Positions 17,305-26,400 of a stretch of 53,330 nucleotides of DNA are shown here, piece after piece. Every line of letters starts with the position of its first letter. Positions within the stretch are counted from its first letter, which is position 1. Position numbers and translations under genes: made by a program. The stretch comes from an uncultured Planctomycetaceae bacterium (GTDB lineage: Bacteria > Planctomycetota > Planctomycetia > Planctomycetales > Planctomycetaceae), in the NCBI GenBank assembly GCA_943787265.1, contig CALSLT010000049.1, positions 1 to 53,330 on the forward strand. Reading direction: 5' to 3'. The notes below the pieces were generated by a model. The model made no database searches, had not been told where the DNA came from, and saw only the letters and a program-made list of their open reading frames with translations.

Positions 17305-17991
17305 TCAGTCTCCACCACCACCGCAGCCTCCTCCGCATCCGCCACAGCCACTTCCACCACCGCAGCCCCCACCACTGCTGAAAGAAAACCAGTCGGGATC
17401 CTCACCGTCGTTGAAAATTGCAAACAGGAGACTTGCCCCGACAGGACAACCAACCATCATCATCTGGACAAATCCAAAATTGTCCCTGCCGTTTGACGTG
17501 CCGTAGAGAATTCTTACAAAGCCGACAAGCTCAAAAGCGATCAAACAAACCATGAACGTGCGAGGTTTACCCAGATCGTAAATGCCGGCTCCGATCGTTG
17601 TGGCCCCGCAGCAAAGTCCAAGAAATCCGAATAACAAAAGAAACTCGACACTTCCCAGTTGAGTCTGCGCCAGGCACATCAGCACAGCGGCAGCCATTAC
17701 GCCTGGCACTACTCGATACCAGAACGTTGCATCCTTCGATTTTTGGATCTCGGCCGTGCGCCTGCTGTAGCTGCAGTTCTCGCAAATCTCGGCTTTGGCC
17801 AGAAACGGCCCGGCACACTCGGGACAGGCTTCCCACTCCTGGCCATCCGCGCTGACCATGTCGGCATGCAGCGGCGGAATGGCCATTGAAGTCTTGCAGC
17901 TCGGGCACTTCACCATTCTCCCGGCGAGTCTGGCCGTCGCGCGGAAACGGTGCTTGCACTCGCACGTCACCTTGATCGGTAAGCCTGGCAT
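17305..17991 (-). CDS. zinc-ribbon multi-pass membrane protein with Gly/Cys-rich tail (putative MNIO substrate, paralogue A)
   Basis: A 228-residue paralogue of the protein at 16372. The first knuckle (C10-x-C12, C29-x2-C32) is nearly identical in spacing and context (CECKHRFRA, LAGRMVKCPSC). The second is C56-x2-C59 with C70-x2-C73. Four hydrophobic helices follow (from about residue 90 to 190), then a shorter tail with four Cys in Gly repeats ending GGGGD. The ATG has GAGAGGG upstream. It lies 24 bases after the split nucleotidyltransferase-like gene and 135 bases before paralogue B, all on one strand. The Gly/Cys tail is the likely modified region; the zinc knuckles may fold separately in the cytoplasm. 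Confidence 0.8.
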   Translation of the reverse strand: MPGLPIKVTCECKHRFRATARLAGRMVKCPSCKTSMAIPPLHADMVSADGQEWEACPECAGPFLAKAEICENCSYSRRTAEIQKSKDATFWYRVVPGVMAAAVLMCLAQTQLGSVEFLLLFGFLGLCCGATTIGAGIYDLGKPRTFMVCLIAFELVGFVRILYGTSNGRDNFGFVQMMMVGCPVGASLLFAIFNDGEDPDWFSFSSGGGCGGGSGCGGCGGGCGGGGD

Positions 17992-18015
17992 TTCGACTTT
18001 CCCTCTCCTGTCCGC

Positions 18016-18260
18016 TCAGCCGGTTGAGGATGACTCAGCTTCGAGGGTATCTACGTAGTCCGCCGCCAGTTCGACTGGCTCCAGCAGTTCATTAAAAAGT
18101 CCTTTCACCGCGTCAGTACCGGCTCCCCGGCTGCCCTCTCTAAACGCCATGAGTCGATCGAGGCTTTCCCGATCCAGCGACATCACTTTCGCGGCCGAGT
18201 CAGCAATCGCAGACTCCGAGTCAGGCAGCAGCTCGGTCGTCAAATAAACGGCCGCCCCTA
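18016..18260 (-). pseudogene. 3' part of an IS-interrupted nucleotidyltransferase-like gene
   Basis: This piece encodes the last 80 or so residues (GAAVYLTTELLPDSESAIADSAAKVMS... to the stop), cut from its start by the IS at 18261-19756. Removing the IS and one copy of the flanking TA joins it in frame to the 5' part at 19757-20287, giving an intact 257-codon gene. Its stop is 24 bases before paralogue A, so the original gene was probably the first of the MNIO operon. The fragment has no ribosome site of its own. Confidence 0.75.
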
Positions 18261-18275
18261 GCTGCCCGTTGAAAA
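18261..18275. repeat. left terminal inverted repeat of the IS
   Basis: Reads GCTGCCCGTTGAAAA. It matches the reverse complement of the right end at 14 of 15 positions. Confidence 0.8.
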
Positions 18276-18292
18276 TGCAGGGTATCGTCGAA

Positions 18293-19660
18293 TTATGGTG
18301 TGCAGATTGAGGTCCGAATTGGATGGTGTTTGCGGTGGCAGTAGAGGCGGTGGAACGAGCTTGCGGAGCTGATGAGTCTGTGGCAGCGTCTGGTTGCAAT
18401 CTGAACGGTCGAGAACACCGAAAACAGCAGCCCTCGGAGACCGGCGAACTCTCGGGGTTTGCCGCTGCCGAGTAGTTTTCGCAGGATCAGACCAAGGTTG
18501 TGAGCGGCGACTGTCAGCCGCACTTTCTTGCGGTTGTTTTCCAGGCCTCGCAGCCAGGTGCGGCGAGCTCCGCCGGTTTCGCAGACGTGGGCGAAGCTGC
18601 GTTCGACTCGTTCACTCCGTAATTTTTGCAGACGCTTGTTGCGGTCGGTTTTCAGGCGACGTCGATTGGCACAGTACGCTTTTTTGTAATCGGCAGGCTT
18701 GTCCGTCCAGCGACGGTTCGGACCATCCGGCTCGCAGATGTATGTTCGCAATTCATCCGCCCGGGACTTCGCCAGCGTTTCGTTCTTGTGGTAACCCTTG
18801 TCGCCGACGACCTCTTTGATCACCGCTTCGCTGTCGGACTGTTGCAGGTTGCCTTGGGCAGTGTTGACACTGTCCAGCAGCGTGTTGCCGTCGGACTCGT
18901 TGCCGTAATAGATCTCGGCGGACAGGATCGCTTCGGTTTCCAGGTCGACCGTGTGTTCCTGCTTGTACGACAAGTGCGTGTGCCCCTTCTTCATTTTCAT
19001 GATGCGGGCGTCAGGGTCGCTTGAGCTTTGCCAGTCCTGATTGGAAACCTTCTTGCCTTTGCGTTTTCGATCGAACTTTCGCAGGTCATCGTCGTTCTTG
19101 ATCTCGACGCCGTCAGCTTCGGCCAACTGGCGGACGAATGCTTCCCAGTCCTCGCCGGTGTCCTTGCGAACGATCGACTTCATTGCCGCGTTGGCTTCCA
19201 GCAGAGTCGAATCAACGCCGACGGTCTTACCTTTCAGTAGCCCGTGCTTTTCGACCAGCGATAACACGAACGCAAAGACCTGCTCGAACGCTTCCAGAGG
19301 AAGACGCTGACGGATGCGCGTCAGGCTCGAATGCTCAGGCGTGTTCTCATGCAATTCGTACCCGAGAAATTTCCGCAGCGACAGACTGTCCCGGCAACGC
19401 CAGGCGATGCCTCGCTGCGAATCGATTCCCTCGAAGTACCCCACAAAGATCATGCGGAAATAAACGCCTGGCGGAATGCCTGGACGACCACCTTCTTTGT
19501 AAAACGGCTCGCACAGCGACTCGGCAAAGTTGTCAAACTCCCCGTCACGGAGCACACGATTCAGGGCGTCGTAAAACACATGCCCGATCGACGCCGGCAA
19601 CTTCGCCGTCGCCACCCACAACTCCTGCTGCCGCTCCGAACGACGCTCACCAAGAGCCAT
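18293..19660 (-). CDS. IS transposase (DDE, DUF772 N-terminal domain)
   Basis: A 455-residue transposase filling the IS. The N-terminal DUF772-like region has GIPPGVYFRMIFVGYFEGIDSQRGIAWRC and LRKFLGYELHENTPEHSSLTRIRQRLP. The DDE core shows TVGVDSTLLEANAAM (first Asp), VVGDKGYHKNET (second Asp) and RSERVERSFAHV (Glu). The last 40 residues (RCHRLISSASSFHRLYCHRKHH) are unusual and may be a variable end. The ATG at 19660 gives the expected start. The reading frame is intact, so the element may still be mobile. Confidence 0.9.
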   Translation of the reverse strand: MALGERRSERQQELWVATAKLPASIGHVFYDALNRVLRDGEFDNFAESLCEPFYKEGGRPGIPPGVYFRMIFVGYFEGIDSQRGIAWRCRDSLSLRKFLGYELHENTPEHSSLTRIRQRLPLEAFEQVFAFVLSLVEKHGLLKGKTVGVDSTLLEANAAMKSIVRKDTGEDWEAFVRQLAEADGVEIKNDDDLRKFDRKRKGKKVSNQDWQSSSDPDARIMKMKKGHTHLSYKQEHTVDLETEAILSAEIYYGNESDGNTLLDSVNTAQGNLQQSDSEAVIKEVVGDKGYHKNETLAKSRADELRTYICEPDGPNRRWTDKPADYKKAYCANRRRLKTDRNKRLQKLRSERVERSFAHVCETGGARRTWLRGLENNRKKVRLTVAAHNLGLILRKLLGSGKPREFAGLRGLLFSVFSTVQIATRRCHRLISSASSFHRLYCHRKHHPIRTSICTP

Positions 19661-19741
19661 CAGTCATCCTCCATCGCTCAATATCAAGACACCGAGCAGG
19701 ATAGCGCGAACGCATCTTCTGACCAGGTCAGTCGGCCGAGT

Positions 19742-19756
19742 TTTTCAACGGGCTGC
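19742..19756. repeat. right terminal inverted repeat of the IS
   Basis: Reads TTTTCAACGGGCTGC on the plus strand, the reverse complement of the left repeat with one mismatch. Confidence 0.8.
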
Positions 19757-20287
19757 TAACGCCATAAAGAACGGCTCGACCGCGTGAGCCGCAGCCTGGT
19801 CCAGAGCGGCGTCATCACCAGCGTTCCTCACATACACCTGCCGCAGCCGCAGAAGTAAATTGCACAGCTCTTGTTCACACCTCAGCCGCAAATGCTGGGT
19901 TGAGATGTCAAGTTCAGACAAAGCGTCACGGCCAGACAGAAGAAGATGGTGCGTCTGCATGTCCAGGAACTTGATCGGGAAGATGTCAGTCGAAGTCTGA
20001 AGATCATGCAGGCTAAGCACGAACGGAGCTGCGTTGAATGACTTAATCGCTCGCCTGATGACGCCACCAATTGGTTTCAAAAACTGAATCGAAGCGTCCT
20101 GCAGAACAACCAGGACGGAGACCGAAGTCTCTCCAGCAACCCACTTGCCGCTCTTCGTAACGCTGCCATAAACGGCAACCAAAATGAGGTTCTCTCCAGC
20201 CTCAGCAGCAACGTCCGCACAGAATTGTTCCAAATGAGACTGTAACCTGGCCGGCAGATCTCCATATCCAACTTCGGCTGATGACAT
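19757..20287 (-). pseudogene. 5' part of an IS-interrupted nucleotidyltransferase-like gene
   Basis: Encodes the first 177 residues; I choose the ATG at 20287 (MSSAEVGYGD), which has CAGGA eight bases upstream. The fold hint is NLILVAVYGSVTKSGKWVAGETSVSVLVVL. This resembles the nucleotidyltransferase box (GS, then D-x-D), but the two aspartates are Ser-Val-Ser, so catalysis is doubtful. After the insertion the frame runs into the IS and stops within four codons (AAR). It belongs with 18016-18260, and both lie directly upstream of the two putative MNIO substrates. Confidence 0.7.
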
Positions 20288-20397
20288 GCTTAAAGTCCTG
20301 GAGTAAGAAGTGCTTGCTTGCTGGGCCGAACGAACGGAGCATTTGTCGTCCGGTTCAAAATTCAAATCAGCTGGCAGATTGTTTGTTGGCAATCATC

Positions 20398-21642
20398 CTA
20401 CTTTGAAACTCGATACAGATGCGTTTTGGTGCGAATGAGCAGCGAGTCTTCGTAAACACCGGGCGACGCCATACAACCGCCGCTCAGCTTGTTGCTGGCC
20501 AGGAGTTTGTATTCCGTTGGATCGGCAGCAATGACTCGGGTCATACCTTTGTCTTCGTCGAACAAGTAGATGCGACCGTTCGAGTAGATCGGCGAGGCGC
20601 TGTGTCGACCTTCGATCCGTTCGGTCCAGGTGGGGACTCCGGTTTTAATATCCAGACACGAAGCCACGCCTTTGTCATTGACCATAAACATGTGGTCGCC
20701 AACGACGAGTTGCGACGGGCGTGTCGGAGTCGACTTTCCGCAGGTCCATGTAACGTGCGTGTCGGTCACGTTGCCCGTTCCGTCCGGACGAACGGCAAGT
20801 AATCGCTTGCCACCTTCCAGGTTGATGTAGACGTGGCCGTGGCTGTAGATCGGTCGGGCCGCCGCGTTGAAGCCTCCGTGGTAAACGGTCCACAGTTCTT
20901 TGCCGTCGAGCGGGTTATAGGAGATCGTCGCGACCGCCGCCGGACTGACCATCTGCAGTCGGCCTTCGTGTTCGAACACTGTCGGTGTGCAGTAGGCCTT
21001 TTTGCGGTCTCCATTGTCGCTGCCATAGTCGATCGTCCGATCTGTCTTCCAGATGGTTTTGCCGGTCTCCTTGTTTAACGCGATAACGTACTGATGGTCC
21101 GCTCCGTCGAAGTTGATAATGAGCATGTTTCGGAAAGTGATCGGCGACGAACCGGCGGCTCGAAGGTGATCACACGGCAGGTCCTGTCTCTGCCAAACAG
21201 TCTTGCCAGTCTTCGTGTCCAGACAGGCGGTTCCTGCACTGCCAAAGTGAATCCAGACGCGGCCTTCTTCGACCACAGGTGTCGGGCTGGCATAACTGTT
21301 GTACGGGATGCAGAACATCGGCTCCGCAATGTCGAACACCTTGACGTCGTGCTCGATCTTTCCGGACTTCGCATTAACGCAAACCGCTGACAGCTCCTTG
21401 CCATCGGGAGTCGCCGTCGTCATCCAGATTTGCTCTCCCCAAACGACAGGCGACGACCACGCCTTTCCATGAATCGGGGTCTTCCAGGCGACGTTCTTGT
21501 CTTCGCTCCACTCTAGCGGCAGGTTATCCGACGGCGAGTACCCGTTTGTCTTCGCACCGCGAAACTGATTCCAGAAATCGGCAGCTTGTGAACTTATCGG
21601 CGTCAGGACAAAGACGGTAAGTATCAAAACGAAATATCGCAT
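20398..21642 (-). CDS. secreted PQQ-like beta-propeller protein
   Basis: A 414-residue exported protein. The signal peptide is MRYFVLILTVFVLTPISSQA; I take the ATG at 21642, with CAGGAA seven to eight bases upstream. Propeller repeats of the PQQ_2 type are visible as WNQFRGAKTNGYSP, WSSPVVWGEQIWM, CLDTKTGKTVW, ALNKETGKTIWK and CLDIKTGVPTW. Such proteins are abundant in planctomycetes. The repeats form the propeller fold but do not prove that PQQ is bound, and the dehydrogenase ligands are not evident. The role is unknown, probably extracytoplasmic binding or scaffold. Confidence 0.85.
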   Translation of the reverse strand: MRYFVLILTVFVLTPISSQAADFWNQFRGAKTNGYSPSDNLPLEWSEDKNVAWKTPIHGKAWSSPVVWGEQIWMTTATPDGKELSAVCVNAKSGKIEHDVKVFDIAEPMFCIPYNSYASPTPVVEEGRVWIHFGSAGTACLDTKTGKTVWQRQDLPCDHLRAAGSSPITFRNMLIINFDGADHQYVIALNKETGKTIWKTDRTIDYGSDNGDRKKAYCTPTVFEHEGRLQMVSPAAVATISYNPLDGKELWTVYHGGFNAAARPIYSHGHVYINLEGGKRLLAVRPDGTGNVTDTHVTWTCGKSTPTRPSQLVVGDHMFMVNDKGVASCLDIKTGVPTWTERIEGRHSASPIYSNGRIYLFDEDKGMTRVIAADPTEYKLLASNKLSGGCMASPGVYEDSLLIRTKTHLYRVSK

Positions 21643-21713
21643 TGGGAAGTTCCTGATCAAAGTATGCTTTGCTTCATTCTTCAGTTATGAATTCAAAACG
21701 ACAAAAAGTTTAG

Positions 21714-21782
21714 ACAGGAGAGAACAGAGGAAACAGAGTTGATATTCATCGTCGAACTTTGCTTCCTCTGTTTTCTCCTGTT
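21714..21782. repeat. dispersed hairpin repeat, copy 1
   Basis: Imperfect inverted repeat with arms ACAGGAGAGAACAGAGGAA and TTCCTCTGTTTTCTCCTGT. A related copy lies at 40462-40533. Both copies are intergenic. Confidence 0.7.
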
Positions 21783-21847
21783 CGAAGAATATCTACCTGA
21801 CACGATTCTGTTGATTATTCAGGCCACCGAGTTGCTGATGAATACAT

Positions 21848-21879
21848 TTCTCCGTGTCCTCTGTGATCTCTGTGGCTGA
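21848..21879. repeat. CTCTGTG-type short repeat tract
   Basis: A stretch of CTCCGTGTCCTCTGTGATCT type with near-repeats of CTCTGTG. Similar tracts are familiar in spacers of planctomycete and related genomes. Only one copy is in this window. Confidence 0.4.
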
Positions 21880-21921
21880 AAACATTCCGCAAATTGCAAA
21901 ACAAACAGTCGAAAGCTTGCT

Positions 21922-23190
21922 CTAACGCCGCCAGAATGTTGACTCTTTCGACGGACGGTATTCGATCGCTAAGTGCGGTGTTGCCATTTGCTTCTGGCCA
22001 TCTGCCAGAGAGTGTAGTCCGGCCTCAACCAGCCCGCTTGTGAGCAGTGTCCGCTCAACCGGATACGGAGCCCTGCCGGAAACGAACATCTTTTCGGCAT
22101 TCTCCATCAAAGCGGCTGAGTAAGCCACATTCGGATTCGGCGGAAGATAGAACAGTGTCGACAGTGGACTTTTTCGCCCCTTCAACTTTGCGGCAAATGT
22201 AAAGTCCGTGACAAGGCCATCCATCAGAAGCATCGTCGCCCGAGTTCCATCGACGTACTCGATGCGGTAAGCGATCGGATCTTTAACCCACTCCCGCATT
22301 TGCTCAGAAGTCGGGTATCGATGACTGAAGGACTCCCCTTGCGCGAGTGTCTGACTGCGAGACAGGCACGCCTCAAACAGACGACGACTCCAACTTTCTG
22401 GATTCTTCGCGGTTGCCATTGCCGTCCAGACAGCTTCGCCCTTCAGAGCCTGGACGGAACGAACTCCAGTCTCGCCACCGGCACGCCGTTCCATCATACA
22501 CTGCAAAGTTTCCAGGGCATGGAAGTCGTAGATGTCCGTCGGACCGTACGCGACGACGAGGGCTTCTTCGATTGGTGCATCGTTTGGCATTTCGACCGAC
22601 GGCATTCGCCAGGTCACCGGCAGCGACGAACCGGCCAACATCGGGAAGCCCATCTGCTTCGACGTGTCGACCATCTTCTTCGCCCATTCGAACTTCCACG
22701 ACAGATGCTTGTCGTTGAAAACCGGCGTCGTACGTCCGTCTTTCCGAAACACGTCGACAATCTGCGAAAACAACTCGTAACGCGGATACTGCTTCTGCCC
22801 GAACTCGTTGACCGGGTAGTTCCCATGCTCGCCGATCAGCAACACGGAATCGACGTCAAGCTTGTCGCCGCCGCATCGCAGAGCTTCGGCCACGGTCGGA
22901 TACACGGTGAAACCAAATTCTTTCGCGCGGCCTGGACTCAGATCGTCTTCCGGTCGCTGATCAACGTAAGCAGACACGACATCAATCGCCGGTTTGTGCC
23001 ACTTTCCTCGCAACGGATACCCGGCCAGAAATCGTTCTGCCATGTGCCACGCGTGAGTCCGGTAGCGCCACGACGTCGTGACAACCGCCAGCCGCTTGCG
23101 AGGCGACTCGGGAAACGCAAGAGCAGGCGTCCCTAAAGTTGTGAGAGCCGCTCCGCTGGAGAGTGCCAGAAAGTCCCGTCGATTCAACAT
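21922..23190 (-). CDS. Tat-exported protein of unknown function
   Basis: A 422-residue protein that I start at the ATG at 23190, because it gives a twin-arginine signal (LNRRDFLALSSGAALTTLG) directly. The mature part begins KRLAVVTTSWRYRTHAWHMAERFLAGYP and contains DSVLLIGEHGNYPVNEFGQKQYPRYELF and PVFNDKHLSWKFEWAKKM. This suggests a Rossmann-like or phosphatase-like alpha/beta domain, but I do not recognise the family. The sequence is well formed and uninterrupted. It points away from the large PQQ-like gene at 23438, with a shared 247-base promoter region. Confidence 0.7.
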   Translation of the reverse strand: MLNRRDFLALSSGAALTTLGTPALAFPESPRKRLAVVTTSWRYRTHAWHMAERFLAGYPLRGKWHKPAIDVVSAYVDQRPEDDLSPGRAKEFGFTVYPTVAEALRCGGDKLDVDSVLLIGEHGNYPVNEFGQKQYPRYELFSQIVDVFRKDGRTTPVFNDKHLSWKFEWAKKMVDTSKQMGFPMLAGSSLPVTWRMPSVEMPNDAPIEEALVVAYGPTDIYDFHALETLQCMMERRAGGETGVRSVQALKGEAVWTAMATAKNPESWSRRLFEACLSRSQTLAQGESFSHRYPTSEQMREWVKDPIAYRIEYVDGTRATMLLMDGLVTDFTFAAKLKGRKSPLSTLFYLPPNPNVAYSAALMENAEKMFVSGRAPYPVERTLLTSGLVEAGLHSLADGQKQMATPHLAIEYRPSKESTFWRR

Positions 23191-23437
23191 GCTTAAAACC
23201 GATCTTTGTCGATGAGCTCTGATGGTCGAGTTACCTGTCCACTTACAAATCGCAGTTTGAGCGACGAACCTCGATCTTGAAAGTACAACGGCACGATTCG
23301 TCAATTGATGACGTGCTCCGAGAACGGCCCGGTGGCAAGCGTTTTGCGGAGGCTGCTAGAATCACCGCTCCAGACTGACGGCTCACGACTTCTCACCAGT
23401 CAGCCGATATCGGCCGACGCTTTTGAGCGAGTTCCCC

Positions 23438-26400
23438 ATGTCTCACCGGTTCTTTCGCGTTGCTCTTGTCGTTTCCATGGCCCTGCCGGTTCCCGGCCAG
23501 GACGTTCAGGCTCAGTCCGCGATTGAAGCCGCAGCCGCAAAGCTTGAAGTTCAAAAGGGCATCGTCGCAGTCCTTGGGTTCTCCAATGCGGACGCGCAGA
23601 ACGTTGTAAACCTGGCGTCAAGCGATGGCCCTCGAATCTACTTTCAGTCGGCGGACGCCTCTGCTGTCAATGCCGTCCGCGTTGCCGCCGAGAAAGCCAA
23701 CTCACTAACGATACGAATATCTGCGGATGCCGGACCGCTTTCGTCGATTCATCTCAGCGAGAATCTCGCCGACGGAGTGCTGGTGGCGAAGGCGGCGGCC
23801 GATCAAGTGACCGACGCGGAAGTCCTGCGAGTTCTGCGACCGCTCGGCATCGCAATCATCGGCGACCGCAAGCTGGTCAAGCCAGTGCCTGAAGGAATCG
23901 ACAACTGGAGTCACCCTTATCACGGGCCGGACAACAATCCTCAGTCCAACGATAAACTTGTAAAAGGGGCGTTTCAGACACAGTTCATCGCTGATCCGAA
24001 ATTCAGCCCGATGCCCGAGCAGACTGTCATCGCTGGAGGACGAATTTTCAAAGCGATGGGGCACATCGCTCACAAGGCGAATCAGAACGAGATGCTGAAC
24101 ACCCTGCTCTGCATCAACGCCTACAACGGAACAATTCTCTGGCGACGCCCGCTGCCCGAAGGGTTCATGATCCATCGAAACACGATGATCGCGACGGACG
24201 ATTCGCTTTACCTGGGCGATCACGAATCGTGCAAGGTGATCGACGCTCGCACCGGAGAGACAACTCGCGAAATCAAAATCGGCGAAGATATCAGCGACGG
24301 TCCGACCTGGAAATGGATGGCCATGCAGCACGACGTCCTGTTCGCGCTGGTCGGTAATCTTGAAATCAAAGTCGAAACGATGAGGTCCAGTCGGCGAGGT
24401 CTCGGCCATTGGCCGTGGGGCATGTGGAAAGGGCACGACTACAAGGATCCTCGCACTGCGTTCGGGCACGGTCGCACGTTCGTCGCGTTGGATCGAAAAA
24501 CCGGCAAGCGACTATGGCACTATCGAGACGACGAGTTCCTCGACGCTCGCGCCGTCTGCATGAAGGATGACAAAATTTATGTCTGTAGCCCCGAGCATTT
24601 CCTGGCATGTATCGACGCGAAAACCGGCAAGCTCCTTTGGAGAAACGCCGACAAGGATTTGCTGGCGGCGATCGGTCCCAACGAACGGGCTCAGCACTAC
24701 ATCACCGGGTACGCCACGACGTGCTATATGAAGTGTGCGAACGATCTGTTGTTCTTCTCAGGGCCTCAGCGGAAAGAAATGGTTGTCGCGTCAGCCGTCG
24801 ACGGGAAGCTGAAATGGACCAACGAAGTCGGCAACCTGCAACTCGTCCTGCGAGATGACGCCGTCTACGCAGCTGGACCTCAGAAATCCAGCGGCATGAG
24901 GCTCGACTATAAGACCGGCAATGTGCTGGCGAGTTTTCCCGCACGACGGGCGTGTACCCGCGCAACCGGATGTGCGGACAGCATCTTCTTCCGAGCTTCT
25001 GGCGGGACGGTCCGAGTCATGACCGAATCCAACCAGGCAACGCACATTGCCCCCATGAGGCCGCCCTGCCAGGACGGCGTGCTGATTTCGAACGGTCATC
25101 TTTATTGGGGGCCGTGGATGTGCGGCTGCCAGCTTTCGCTCTACGGAAACATCGGCCTGCGTCCTGCTGGCGACTTCGCGGAACACTCGCATGACCTGGG
25201 CGACGATCTTTACGCCGATGCGCTCACCGTGTTTGGAGATCCGTCACGAGTGCCAAGTCTCAACACTCACACTGCTGACTGGACAACGTGGCGAGGCAAC
25301 AACGAAAGAACCGACAAAACACCAAACGCGTTACCGGACGGGATTAAGCTGGCCTGGCAAACAGAAATCTGCAATTCAGAACTGCCGACTGCTCCCGTTG
25401 CCGCGGGCGGACTTGTCTTCATTGCCGACCGAACGGGAGTTGTCCGCGCTCTTGATAACTCGGGTAAAACTGTCTGGAAAGCTTACACCGCCGGCCCGGT
25501 TTACTACCCACCGTCGGTTGCCAAAAATCGAGTCTTCGTCGGATGTGCTGACGGTCGCGTTTACGCCTTCGCTGCGAAAACGGGCCGACCGCTGTGGACA
25601 TTCCGAGTCGCGCCGCAGGATCGCTGGATCAGTGTTTACGACCGACTGCTATCTCGCTGGCCCGTCGCTGGCGGAGTCGTCGTCGAAGACGGAACGGTCT
25701 ACGCGGCAGCCGGAATTACTCACTACGACGGAACGTTCCTCGTCGCCTTGGACGCAGCGACGGGCAAGCTGCAAGCCAACAATGACTCATCGGGAACTTT
25801 GTCCGAACAAGTCGACAGCGGAATCAGCATGCAGGGCAACCTGCAGATCGTGAACGGCGAACTGCGATTCCTCGGCGGCGGGGTTTACGAGACAGCTCGC
25901 TACGATCTGAAAACTCTGGAGTGTCTCAACGAGCCGCGATCCGACGTCAGCTCGCAATTCCGCACGGCGTTCTACCCGTACTATCCCAATTACGGAAAGT
26001 ACGTTTCGCTCGAATACAAATGCGGAGACGGCAACACGCTCTGCCACGACGCCAGCTATGAAGGCAGCATGTTCGGCAATTTATCGCTGCAGACTCCGTT
26101 GCCTCCCGGAACTCAGGGAATGGTCAAAGACGCCGCTCGCGAGTTTCTCCGTCGGCGCGGCCGAGGGAGCGCCGTCCCGAAAGACCTCTGGAAAGACAAA
26201 GCCGACCGACGCTTCACCAGTTTCGTCGTCACCGAAGACCGACTTCTGGGCGCCGGCCATCCTGACGAGAAGCCCGATCAAAGCTTCCTGGCAGCCATCA
26301 ACGTGAACGATGGAAGCGATCTCTGGGTCGAAAAACTGCCCGCCGTCGCCGTCAAAGGCGGAGTCGCGGTCGACTCGTCCGGAAGGATTCTCATCTCACT

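Larger units (their letters stand above)
18261..19756 (-). mobile_element. insertion sequence, IS4/IS1182-like, complete
   Basis: A 1,496-base element with one transposase gene. It is bounded by imperfect 15-base inverted repeats (GCTGCCCGTTGAAAA at the left, GCAGCCCGTTGAAAA read inward from the right; one mismatch). A TA dinucleotide stands directly outside each end, consistent with a 2-base target duplication. The interrupted host frame is restored exactly by excision. Intact ends and an uninterrupted transposase suggest a recent insertion. Confidence 0.85.

Noticed and set aside
16372..17307. TGA at the end of the Cys-rich tails as selenocysteine
   Set aside because: The bases after the TGA do not continue the Gly/Cys pattern, no SECIS-like hairpin is apparent, and in B the MNIO gene starts 20 bases later.
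17232..17453. A 73-residue frame over the tail of paralogue A
   Set aside because: Same repeat-driven artefact as above. Only its end (17230-17304) has meaning, as a remnant of an MNIO start.
18394..19759. Several plus-strand frames inside the IS
   Set aside because: Antisense shadows of the transposase; composition and lack of motifs fit no protein.
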